27,199 nucleotides of DNA from WQUF01 sp031549885 (GTDB taxonomy: Bacteria > Bacillota > Clostridia > Clostridiales > Clostridiaceae), in NCBI GenBank assembly GCA_031549885.1, contig JAVBPD010000101.1:1-27199 (forward strand), in the 5' to 3' direction. The translations under genes and the position numbers were made by a program. The notes under the pieces are model-generated. The model saw only the letters and a program-made list of their open reading frames with translations, made no database searches and had not been told where the DNA came from. This document shows, piece by piece, positions 8,260 to 14,904 of the stretch. Each line of letters begins with the position of its first letter. Within the stretch, counting starts at the first letter, position 1.

Positions 8260-8288
8260 AAAACTCCACCTTTAACGTGGAGTTTTTT
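8260..8288 (+). terminator. Orphan rho-independent terminator
   Basis: ACTCCAC (8263-8269) pairs with GTGGAGT (8277-8283), extended by AAA/TTT and followed by a run of six T. The flanking A-run makes it usable on both strands. No gene ends near it on either strand, so it is probably left over from a lost gene or insulates the two neighbouring promoters. Confidence 0.75.
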
Positions 8289-8353
8289 ATCATACTCACA
8301 ATCGATAACATTTACCAACATTCACTTATCATTTTATTAACATCAATACTCTA

Positions 8354-8383
8354 TTGGTAAATCTATTCATTCGCTAGTATAAT
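8354..8383 (+). promoter_or_regulatory. Candidate sigma-A promoter of the UDG-like gene
   Basis: TTGGTA (8354-8359) and TATAAT (8378-8383) are separated by 18 bp. The expected mRNA leader is about 65 nt. The -35 overlaps one arm of the 9-bp inverted repeat ATTTACCAA/TTGGTAAAT. Confidence 0.5.
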
Positions 8384-8456
8384 GTACATATTACTATATT
8401 TATTTTAATTAATTGTGCAATAAGCTTTTTTATTTTATAAATAGGAGATTAAAATA

Positions 8457-9035
8457 ATGATATTTGAAGAACTAGAAGATAATATTTTAAAATGTAATGA
8501 TTGTGAGAAGAAATTCGGATTTAAACCAATTCCCATTGTTCATGGAATAAAAGATTCAAAAATTATGCAAATTAGTCAAGCTCCATCTAATAATGTACAT
8601 TTAACACAAAAACCTTTTAATGATGCTACAGGTAGAAGATTAAAATATGATTGGTATAAAATTACAGATGAAATTTTTTATAATAAAGATAATTTTTACA
8701 TAACAGCTATTTCTCATTGTTTTCCAGGTAAGAATTCAAATGGAGGAGATAGGCTTCCTCCAATTTATTGTGCAAAAAAATGGCTTTTAAAAGAAATTGA
8801 ACTTGTAAATAATAAAATATTTATAATTATTGGCAGCAGGGCAACGAACTTCTTTTTTCCAAATGATAATTACAGTAAGTTGATTTTTGAAAATAATACT
8901 ATAAAAGGAAAATTAGCCATAATATTGCCACATCCTTCACCTTTAAATATAAAGTGGTTTAAGGAACATCCGGAATTTGAAAAGAAAAGGCTTCCTGAAG
9001 TTAGAAAAATAATTTCTAAAATTATACATCAATGA
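8457..9035 (+). CDS. Uracil-DNA glycosylase superfamily protein with Fe-S type cysteines
   Basis: Predicted DNA base-excision enzyme of the UDG superfamily, 192 residues. Four cysteines, Cys13, Cys16, Cys88 and Cys105, have the CX2C...CX16C spacing that binds a 4Fe-4S cluster in family 4/5 UDGs. The motif SQAPSNN (40-46) sits where family 4 has GEAPG, and HPSPLN (about 158-163) matches the C-terminal HPS motif. The substituted first motif means the base specificity, or even activity, may differ from classical family 4. The start has AGGAG at a good distance. The gene is AT-rich like the following ATPase gene, which lies 84 bp downstream. Confidence 0.75.
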   Translation: MIFEELEDNILKCNDCEKKFGFKPIPIVHGIKDSKIMQISQAPSNNVHLTQKPFNDATGRRLKYDWYKITDEIFYNKDNFYITAISHCFPGKNSNGGDRLPPIYCAKKWLLKEIELVNNKIFIIIGSRATNFFFPNDNYSKLIFENNTIKGKLAIILPHPSPLNIKWFKEHPEFEKKRLPEVRKIISKIIHQ

Positions 9036-9070
9036 AATAGGCTTATGAACTTTTATATTTGATTTTTATA

Positions 9071-9096
9071 ATTAGTCTAATTATAATTAGACTAAT
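9071..9096. promoter_or_regulatory. Perfect 26-bp palindrome upstream of the ATPase gene
   Basis: ATTAGTCTAATTA (9071-9083) is followed directly by its exact inverse TAATTAGACTAAT (9084-9096). It ends 23 bp before the ATPase ATG and about 35 bp after the UDG stop. It has no loop and no T-run, so a dimeric protein-binding site is more likely than a terminator. The regulator is unknown. Confidence 0.6.
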
Positions 9097-9119
9097 CTAG
9101 ATTAGATAAAGGGGGAAAT

Positions 9120-10538
9120 ATGAAATTTATAGGTAGAAAATTTGAGCTTGAGACATTAGAGCGTGAATATAATCGCAATAGCAGTTTTGTCATAATATAC
9201 GGAAGACGTAGAGTTGGAAAAACCACATTGATCGGAGAATTTATAAAAGATAAAAATGCTGTATATTATTTAGCTACTGAAGAAATAGAATCTCAGTCTA
9301 TAAACCATTTTACATCAATTGTTTCAAAATTTACAAAACAAGAATATTTAAAGAAAGCTAAATTTTCAAATTGGTATGATTTGTTCGATATAATAGTAAA
9401 TTATAAAAAGGATGAAAAAAAGATCATTGTAGTTGATGAATTTCCTTATTTAGTTAAGGTTAATTCTGCTATGCCCTCCATATTTCAAAAAATATGGGAT
9501 GAAAAATTAAAAGATAATAATATTATGCTCATTCTCTGCGGATCATTTATCAGTATGATGGAAAAATATACTTTAAACTATGATAGCCCATTGTATGGCA
9601 GAAGAACAGCACAAATAAGATTGATGCCTTTATCATTTATGGAAGTGTATTCACCATCAGATGATACTTTTGCACATTCAGTTGAAAAATATTCTATAAC
9701 TGGTGGCGTTCCTAAATACTGTGAATTTTTTAATAATAAAAAATCTCTTAAAGATAATATAGCTGAAACTATACTTTTTAAAAGTGGGTTTTTATATGAA
9801 GAGCCTTATTTTCTTTTAAAAGAAGAAGTTCGTGAAGTAGTAAATTATTTTTCTATAATTAAAACCATAGCCGATGGTAATCATAAAATTGGCAATATAG
9901 CAGGCCTCCTTGAGATTGAAAGTAAAAAATTATCTCCTTATTTAAAATCGCTAATTGACCTTGGATTTGTAGAAAAACAAATTCCTATAACAGATAAAAA
10001 TTATGAAAAATCAAGGAAAGGCCTTTATTTTATATCTGATAATTTTATGAAATTTTGGTTTAAATATGTATATAATTTTAGGGATGAATTAGAATTAAAC
10101 AATATTGAAATTGTACTAGAAGAGCTTGAAAAAGATTTTGTTTCAAATTTTGTTGCATTTTGTTATGAAGATATTTGTAAAGATATTTTCGCAAAGCTTT
10201 GTATAAATAAAATTATATCGTTTACTCCTTCAAAAATCGGCTCATACTGGTTAAATGATTTTGGGCGTAGTGATACTCAAATTGATGTAGTGGCTCTAGA
10301 TAATAGAAATAAAGTTATCTTTTTTGGAGAGTGTAAATATCATAACAAACCAGTAGATGCTGATATTTATTTTAATTTGCAAAATAAAGTTAAAAATTCT
10401 AATGAAATAAATGGAGTTTTTAAAAATTACAAGTTTATATATGGGGTATTCTCAAAAAGTGGTTTTACTGATAGGTTACTTCATATAAATAAACAAAATG
10501 AAGGTTTATATCTAATAAATGAATGTAATGTTATATAA
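9120..10538 (+). CDS. Archaeal-type AAA ATPase with DUF234 / PD-(D/E)XK-like C-terminus
   Basis: Predicted ATPase of the MNS/'archaeal ATPase' clade, 472 residues. Walker A is GRRRVGKTT (28-36) and Walker B is IIVVDEFP with Asp106-Glu107. A winged-helix-like middle region follows (about 245-310). The C-terminal third has Asp389 in QIDVVALD and Glu404-x-Lys406 in FFGECKY, a D...ExK arrangement that matches the PD-(D/E)XK nuclease core and is typical of the DUF234 domain. Members of this group are scattered in bacteria and archaea and their role is mostly unknown. The start is supported by AAGGGGG. No membrane segment is present. Confidence 0.8.
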   Translation: MKFIGRKFELETLEREYNRNSSFVIIYGRRRVGKTTLIGEFIKDKNAVYYLATEEIESQSINHFTSIVSKFTKQEYLKKAKFSNWYDLFDIIVNYKKDEKKIIVVDEFPYLVKVNSAMPSIFQKIWDEKLKDNNIMLILCGSFISMMEKYTLNYDSPLYGRRTAQIRLMPLSFMEVYSPSDDTFAHSVEKYSITGGVPKYCEFFNNKKSLKDNIAETILFKSGFLYEEPYFLLKEEVREVVNYFSIIKTIADGNHKIGNIAGLLEIESKKLSPYLKSLIDLGFVEKQIPITDKNYEKSRKGLYFISDNFMKFWFKYVYNFRDELELNNIEIVLEELEKDFVSNFVAFCYEDICKDIFAKLCINKIISFTPSKIGSYWLNDFGRSDTQIDVVALDNRNKVIFFGECKYHNKPVDADIYFNLQNKVKNSNEINGVFKNYKFIYGVFSKSGFTDRLLHINKQNEGLYLINECNVI

Positions 10539-10543
10539 AAGGT

Positions 10544-10588
10544 GCTGTTGCACTGATGATTAAAAACCAAAAACCATAGTGCAACAGC
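10544..10588. terminator. Bidirectional hairpin between the ATPase and feo transcripts
   Basis: GCTGTTGCACT (10544-10554) pairs with AGTGCAACAGC (10578-10588) across a 23-nt loop. It lies 5 bp after the ATPase stop and 4 bp after the stop of the small Cys-rich gene on the opposite strand. Short T-rich tails exist on both sides (CTATTTATTTT; ACCTTTTATA). Confidence 0.65.
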
Positions 10589-10592
10589 CTAT

Positions 10593-10766
10593 TTATTTTA
10601 TATTATGGCAGGATGAAGATGAAGGGCAATCTGCACATCCACAATTGCAGGATGTTTTTCCTCTTCTTTTGTTTTTATATATATTTGCTATTATTAAAAT
10701 TATAATTAACAGCAAAAATAAACTTATAATAATTGTAGATAGGTTATTGATTATAAATTTTATCAT
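10593..10766 (-). CDS. FeoB-associated Cys-rich membrane protein, 57 aa
   Basis: A short frame read directly from the minus strand, starting at ATG 10764-10766 with GAGG at 10773-10776, which abuts the feoB stop. The N-terminal half is one long hydrophobic segment (about residues 10-29). A basic patch NKRRGK follows, then a cysteine cluster CNCGCADC (40-47) and a final Cys53. This is the architecture of the small FeoB-associated Cys-rich membrane proteins found beside feoB in Firmicutes. It would sit in the membrane with the cysteines probably binding iron or taking part in its handover, which is inferred. It is the last gene of the feo operon. Confidence 0.88.
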   Translation of the reverse strand: MIKFIINNLSTIIISLFLLLIIILIIANIYKNKRRGKTSCNCGCADCPSSSSCHNIK

Positions 10767-10776
10767 TTTTTACCTC

Positions 10777-13197
10777 TTAAGCTTCTGCTTCTTTTTCTAT
10801 TTTAAATGCTCTTTTCTTTTCATAAGAATCAGGTTTAAACAACAAGAAAAGAAGTATTCCTGTAAAAGCAACAGCTATGATAGAACCTAATACATTTCCA
10901 TTTCCAGCAAAAGTGGAACCAATTTGGTAAACAATAAAAGCAATAATATATGCAAATAAACATTGGTAACCTATGGCAAAGGCTGTCCACTTTGCATTGT
11001 TCATCTCTCTTTTAATAGCTCCAATTGCAGCAAAGCAAGGGGCACATAAAAGATTAAATATAAGAAAAGAATAAGCTTGAAGAGGGGTAAACACCTCAGC
11101 CATTTTAGCCCATATTTGCCATCCGTTTTCAGAAACCTCATTAAATCCACCAAATAGAACTCCAAAGGTTCCTACAACATTTTCTTTAGCAATAAGCCCA
11201 GTTATAGATGCTACAGCTCCTTGCCAATTACCCCATCCTAGAGGAATAAAAATCCATGCGATTTTTGAACCAATAGCTGAAAGTATGCTATTATCCATAT
11301 CTACCATTCCAAAAGATCCATTTGACCATCCAAAATTTGAAGTAAACCACACAAAAACAGTGGCAAGTAAAATAATGGTGCCAGCTTTTTTAATAAATGA
11401 CCATCCACGTTCCCACATAGAGCGAAGTATATTCATAGCAGTAGGCATGTGATAAGAAGGAAGTTCCATTACAAAAGGAGCTGGATTGCCATAAAACATT
11501 TTTGTCTTTTTAAGTATAATACCAGAAAAAATAATTGCACATATTCCTACAAAATAAGCACTTGGCGCAACCCACCATGCACCATTAAACATAGCACCAG
11601 CAATTAATGCTATAATAGGAAGCTTAGCTCCACAGGGAATAAATGTAGTTGTAATTATGGTCATTTTCCTATCTCTATCATTTTCAATTGTTCTAGATGC
11701 CATGATTCCAGGAACTCCACAGCCTGTACCAATTAACATTGGTATAAAGGATTTTCCTGAAAGTCCAAATTTCCTAAATATTCTATCCATAACAAAGGCA
11801 ATGCGAGCCATATATCCACAGCTTTCAAGAAATGCTAAAAATAAGAATAAAATAAGCATTTGAGGTACAAACCCTAAAACAGCACCAACACCTGCAACAA
11901 TTCCATCTAAAATTAGGCCTTGCAGCCATGTAGCGCAATTAACTTTTTCAAGGAAGTTTCCAATTATAACAGGAACACCAGGTATATAAATGCCAAAGCT
12001 TGCTGGGTCTGGTTCTTCTATATCCTTGCTTTTCATATAATCTTCATAATTTACAAAAATAGTTTCTTCCATATTTCCATCATCATCATAAATAAAAGCC
12101 TCAGTTGTTAAATCTTTAGCTAATGATGGATCTACTTCTTTTTCTAAAGCTATCTTTTCAAAAGCCTCAATAATCGCAGAAGGCTTAACATATTCTTCAG
12201 AAGCTTTCTCATAGGAAGAAACTCCTATGCCAAATAAATGCCATCCATCTCCGAATAAACCATCATTTGTAAAATCTGTAACCATTGTTCCTATTGTTGT
12301 AACAGATATAAAATAAACGAGGAACATGACAACAGCAAAAATAGGAAGGGCAGCAAATCTATTTGTCACAATTTTATCTATTTTATCTGATATGGTAAGC
12401 TTCCCTGCATTTTTCTTGCTGTAACAATTCTTAAGAATTGAGGATATATATACATAACGCTGATTGGTTATAATGCTTTCAGAATCGTCATCCATTTCCT
12501 CTTCAATAGTGCTAATATGGTGCTCTATTTTATCTAAGATATTTTGATTAATATTTAATTTATTAAGTACTTTTTCATCTCTTTCAAAAATTTTAATTGA
12601 ATACCAACGGCTTTCGTTATCAGGAATGTATTTTTGAATTGCTTCGCTAATATAAGAAATTGATCTTTCTACAGAGCTGTCAAAATTTTTCATCAAAGTA
12701 GGTTTTGGCATTTGTGCAGCTTTAATTACCTTTTGAATTGTTTCATTAATGCCATGGCCTTTAAGAGCAGAGATCTCTACAATTTCACATCCTAATTTGT
12801 AAGATAGATCTTTAATGTTTATTTTATCTTCATTTTTTCTCACAATATCCATCATATTAATGGCAATTACAATAGGAATTCCCAATTCCATAAGCTGTGT
12901 AGTTAAATATAAGTTTCTCTCAAGGTTTGTCCCATCTACAATATTAAGGATGGCATCTGGACGCTGGTCAATTAGATAATTTCTTGTTATAACTTCCTCT
13001 AAAGTATAAGGAGAAAGAGAATAAATACCAGGTAAATCAGTTATGGTGATATCTTTGTTATTTTTAAGCTTTCCTTCTTTTTTTTCAACAGTTACACCAG
13101 GCCAATTTCCTACAAATTGATTGGAGCCTGTAAGAGCATTAAATAAAGTGGTCTTTCCACTATTAGGATTACCAACAAGAGCAATTTTAAGATTCAT
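10777..13197 (-). CDS. feoB: Ferrous iron transport protein B
   Basis: Membrane Fe(II) transporter with a cytoplasmic GTPase domain, 806 residues. G-motifs are GNPNSGKT (9-16), DLPG (54-57), NMMD (114-117) and SALK (143-146). After a helical regulatory region, the membrane part starts near residue 282 and includes the gate motif GTGCGVPG and the mirrored ALLCAPCFAA-like motif (here LLCAPCFAAIG). Between the first two membrane segments (about 305-430) there is a long acidic soluble insertion, which accounts for the size above the usual 650-730 residues. It begins 4 bp after the second feoA, with its ribosome binding site inside that gene. Confidence 0.97.
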   Translation of the reverse strand: MNLKIALVGNPNSGKTTLFNALTGSNQFVGNWPGVTVEKKEGKLKNNKDITITDLPGIYSLSPYTLEEVITRNYLIDQRPDAILNIVDGTNLERNLYLTTQLMELGIPIVIAINMMDIVRKNEDKINIKDLSYKLGCEIVEISALKGHGINETIQKVIKAAQMPKPTLMKNFDSSVERSISYISEAIQKYIPDNESRWYSIKIFERDEKVLNKLNINQNILDKIEHHISTIEEEMDDDSESIITNQRYVYISSILKNCYSKKNAGKLTISDKIDKIVTNRFAALPIFAVVMFLVYFISVTTIGTMVTDFTNDGLFGDGWHLFGIGVSSYEKASEEYVKPSAIIEAFEKIALEKEVDPSLAKDLTTEAFIYDDDGNMEETIFVNYEDYMKSKDIEEPDPASFGIYIPGVPVIIGNFLEKVNCATWLQGLILDGIVAGVGAVLGFVPQMLILFLFLAFLESCGYMARIAFVMDRIFRKFGLSGKSFIPMLIGTGCGVPGIMASRTIENDRDRKMTIITTTFIPCGAKLPIIALIAGAMFNGAWWVAPSAYFVGICAIIFSGIILKKTKMFYGNPAPFVMELPSYHMPTAMNILRSMWERGWSFIKKAGTIILLATVFVWFTSNFGWSNGSFGMVDMDNSILSAIGSKIAWIFIPLGWGNWQGAVASITGLIAKENVVGTFGVLFGGFNEVSENGWQIWAKMAEVFTPLQAYSFLIFNLLCAPCFAAIGAIKREMNNAKWTAFAIGYQCLFAYIIAFIVYQIGSTFAGNGNVLGSIIAVAFTGILLFLLFKPDSYEKKRAFKIEKEAEA

Positions 13198-13201
13198 AAT
13201 A

Positions 13202-13423
13202 TTATTCCACCTCTATAATTTGTGCATCGGATTTACGAATGGATAATTCATAACCCCTCACATTTAGTTCAATGGGGTCACCAAGAGGAGCAACCTTTCG
13301 TATATGTATTTCTACATCCTTTGTTATACCCATGTCCATAATGCGTCGTTTTATTGCGCCAGTGCCGTGAAGTTTAACAACTTTAAATGTTTGGCCAACT
13401 TTTCCTTCATTAAGAGTTTTCAT
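13202..13423 (-). CDS. feoA: FeoA family protein (second copy)
   Basis: Small SH3-like cytoplasmic protein of 73 residues that assists FeoB. The typical FeoA pattern is visible: KRRIMDMGITKDVEIHIRKVAPLGDPIELNVRGYELSIRKSDA contains the RxxxMGI turn and the ending R/K-x-x-A segment; I give it here only as family evidence. It precedes feoB by 4 bp and follows the first feoA by 32 bp, so the two FeoA proteins and FeoB are made from one transcript. Confidence 0.93.
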   Translation of the reverse strand: MKTLNEGKVGQTFKVVKLHGTGAIKRRIMDMGITKDVEIHIRKVAPLGDPIELNVRGYELSIRKSDAQIIEVE

Positions 13424-13455
13424 ATATAAACCTGCCTTATAATATTTTTATTTAT

Positions 13456-13665
13456 TTAAACTATTATTCTATTTGCTATTTCTTTATTAATAGCAATTCG
13501 AGATTCTTTAACGTTAACGATGATATTGCCACCTATTGCTGAAATTACAGTTACGCTTCCTCCTACAATAAACCCGAGGTTTTCAAGGTGTTGTTTTACT
13601 TGTGTATTTCCACCAATTTTTTTAATTATATTTTGTTTACCTGTACTTGCAAATGTTAAAGGCAT
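13456..13665 (-). CDS. feoA: FeoA family protein (first copy)
   Basis: A 69-residue FeoA-like protein, more divergent than the second copy: it has HLENLGFIVGG in place of the MDMGI turn and ends in the ESRIAINKEIANRIIV segment. It is probably also an SH3-like accessory of FeoB; tandem FeoA proteins are frequent in clostridia. The start has AGGAAGG upstream. It is the promoter-proximal gene of the feo operon, and the duplicated GTTAG-N6-CTAAC site lies within 80 bp of its start. Confidence 0.88.
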   Translation of the reverse strand: MPLTFASTGKQNIIKKIGGNTQVKQHLENLGFIVGGSVTVISAIGGNIIVNVKESRIAINKEIANRIIV

Positions 13666-13692
13666 AATAAATCATCCTTCCTATTTAATAAT

Positions 13693-13746
13693 TTAGTTAG
13701 CTAAAACTAACCAAATTACATTTTTTAAGTTAGCTCTTGCTAACTT
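13693..13746. promoter_or_regulatory. Two operator-like repeats upstream of the feo operon
   Basis: GTTAG-N6-CTAAC occurs twice, at 13696-13711 and 13729-13744. The second copy is flanked by AA/TT to give AAGTTAGC-N4-GCTAACTT. The centres are 33 bp apart, about three helical turns. Placement before feo suggests binding by an iron-sensing repressor. The half-sites resemble DtxR/IdeR half-sites, but the spacing is 5 bp longer than in the classical box, so the regulator is not certain. Confidence 0.6.
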
Positions 13747-13787
13747 GAGTAAATTATAAATCATAGATAAAAGCTTGTCAATAGGAT

Positions 13788-13816
13788 TTGCTTTATTGAA
13801 AAAAAATTTCTAATAT
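13788..13816 (+). promoter_or_regulatory. Candidate promoter of the DJ-1/PfpI gene
   Basis: TTGCTT (13788-13793) and TAATAT (13811-13816) with a 17-bp spacer, 43 bp upstream of the ATG. Reasonable sigma-A match; no other candidate in the gap is better. Confidence 0.4.
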
Positions 13817-13858
13817 GCTATTATTTCCATATATATTTGTAGAAAGTGAGGTATTTTA

Positions 13859-14407
13859 ATGAATGCTTTATTGTTTTTAGCAGATGGATTTGAGGAAATT
13901 GAAGCTTTATCTGTGGTGGATATACTAAGAAGAGCTGGAGTTTTCGTATCAACTTGTTCAATAATGAAAGATAATGTTGTTAAAGGCGCTCATGATATAT
14001 TAGTTACTGCAGATTTAAATGTAAAACATGTTGATGAAAATAAATATGATGCGTTTATTTTGCCTGGAGGTATGCCAGGAGCTAAAAATTTAAAAGAAGA
14101 TAAAAATGTCATTAAAATTATTACTAATGGTTTTTCAAAAAATAAACTAATTTGTGCTATTTGTGCTGCACCTATTGTACTTCTTGAAGCTGGTATATTA
14201 AAAGGTAAAAAAGCAACATCTTATCCTGGTTTTCTTGATGGAAATGGTGATTATACTTTTTTGGAAGATATTGTTGTAGTAGATGAAAATATTATAACAA
14301 GTAGAGGACCTGCTACAGCTCCATTCTTTGCCTTTGAAATACTTGAAAAATTAAAAATAGATACAAAATCCTTAAAAGAAGCTATGCTATACAATTTAAT
14401 AAGATAA
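13859..14407 (+). CDS. DJ-1/PfpI family protein
   Basis: Cytoplasmic protein of the DJ-1/ThiJ/PfpI superfamily, 182 residues, the usual size for the YajL/DJ-1 branch. The nucleophile elbow is AICAAP with Cys102, and Glu15 in GFEEIE corresponds to the conserved Glu18 of human DJ-1. LPGGMPGA and SRGPATA are further family motifs. Members act on damaged or glycated molecules or respond to oxidative stress; the substrate here is not known. The start has GTGAGGT upstream. It is a single-gene transcript ending in a strong hairpin that overlaps its stop codon. Confidence 0.92.
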   Translation: MNALLFLADGFEEIEALSVVDILRRAGVFVSTCSIMKDNVVKGAHDILVTADLNVKHVDENKYDAFILPGGMPGAKNLKEDKNVIKIITNGFSKNKLICAICAAPIVLLEAGILKGKKATSYPGFLDGNGDYTFLEDIVVVDENIITSRGPATAPFFAFEILEKLKIDTKSLKEAMLYNLIR

Positions 14408-14431
14408 AAGCAGCTAAATAGCTGCTTTTAT
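14402..14431. terminator. Bidirectional terminator after the DJ-1/PfpI gene
   Basis: GATAAAAGCAGCTA (14402-14415) and TAGCTGCTTTTATC (14418-14431) are perfect inverse copies around AA. The stop codon of the DJ-1 gene lies inside the left arm. The A/T tracts on both sides suit termination of both this gene and the convergent membrane-protein gene (stop at 14450). Confidence 0.85.
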
Positions 14432-14449
14432 CCTATAAAGTTCTAAGTA

Positions 14450-14695
14450 TTATTTTTTCAATTTAGATATAATAAATATTAGCAAGCAAGAACCAAGGAA
14501 TGCAATTATTAAGCTGCGTAAATCAAATCCTGTCACTGTTCCAAAGCCTAAAAATGATGATATGAATCCTCCCAAGAATGATCCAAGTATTCCAACAATA
14601 ATATTACCTATAAGCCCAATACCTGAGCCCTTCATAAACATATTTGCAAGCCATCCTACAACAGCACCAAAAACGATCCATATTATAATACTCAT
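14450..14695 (-). CDS. GlsB/YeaQ/YmgE family stress-associated membrane protein
   Basis: Small integral membrane protein of 81 residues with three hydrophobic segments and many glycines. WIVFGAVVGWLANMFMKG at the start and NIIVGILGSFLGGF in the middle are typical of the family once called 'transglycosylase-associated'. A short basic tail (KLKK) ends it. Its biochemical role is unknown; homologues are often induced by stress. AAAGGAG supports the start. It is a single gene with its own 209-bp upstream region, convergent with the DJ-1 gene. Confidence 0.9.
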   Translation of the reverse strand: MSIIIWIVFGAVVGWLANMFMKGSGIGLIGNIIVGILGSFLGGFISSFLGFGTVTGFDLRSLIIAFLGSCLLIFIISKLKK

Positions 14696-14854
14696 AAATT
14701 CTCCTTTAAAATTTTAAAAAAATATGTTCTTACTATAATTATTATTTATAAGTTAATTATAAGCCTATTTTTTAAAATAAAGATTAATTTTTTGTTAAAA
14801 TATCTTCTGTTAGCAAAATGTTAACATTTTATATTAAAAAGGCATTACTTTTAT

Positions 14855-14881
14855 TTTACATGCATATGAATATTGTATAAT
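14855..14881 (+). promoter_or_regulatory. Candidate promoter of the 110-aa gene
   Basis: TATAAT at 14876-14881 is a perfect -10. The best -35 is TTTACA at 14855-14860, with a short 15-bp spacer. The mRNA leader would be about 15-20 nt. Confidence 0.35.
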
Positions 14882-14904
14882 AAAATATTTTATTTGGAGG
14901 ATCA

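Larger units (their letters stand above)
8168..8456. other. Intergenic region between the sugar operon and the UDG-like gene
   Basis: This is the remainder of a 370-bp gap between genes. It holds an orphan terminator (8260-8288), a candidate promoter (8354-8383) and a 9-bp inverted repeat, ATTTACCAA at 8310-8318 and TTGGTAAAT at 8354-8362. No coding frame of note was found. Confidence 0.5.

Noticed and set aside
10579..10890. 103-residue plus-strand frame across the feoB end
   Set aside because: It is antisense to the small Cys-rich gene and the feoB 3' end, both of which have firm family signatures.
13693..13746. Classical Fur box or DtxR box before feo
   Set aside because: No 7-1-7 TGATAAT-type Fur match was found, and the GTTAG/CTAAC spacing is six rather than one base, so neither name is assigned.
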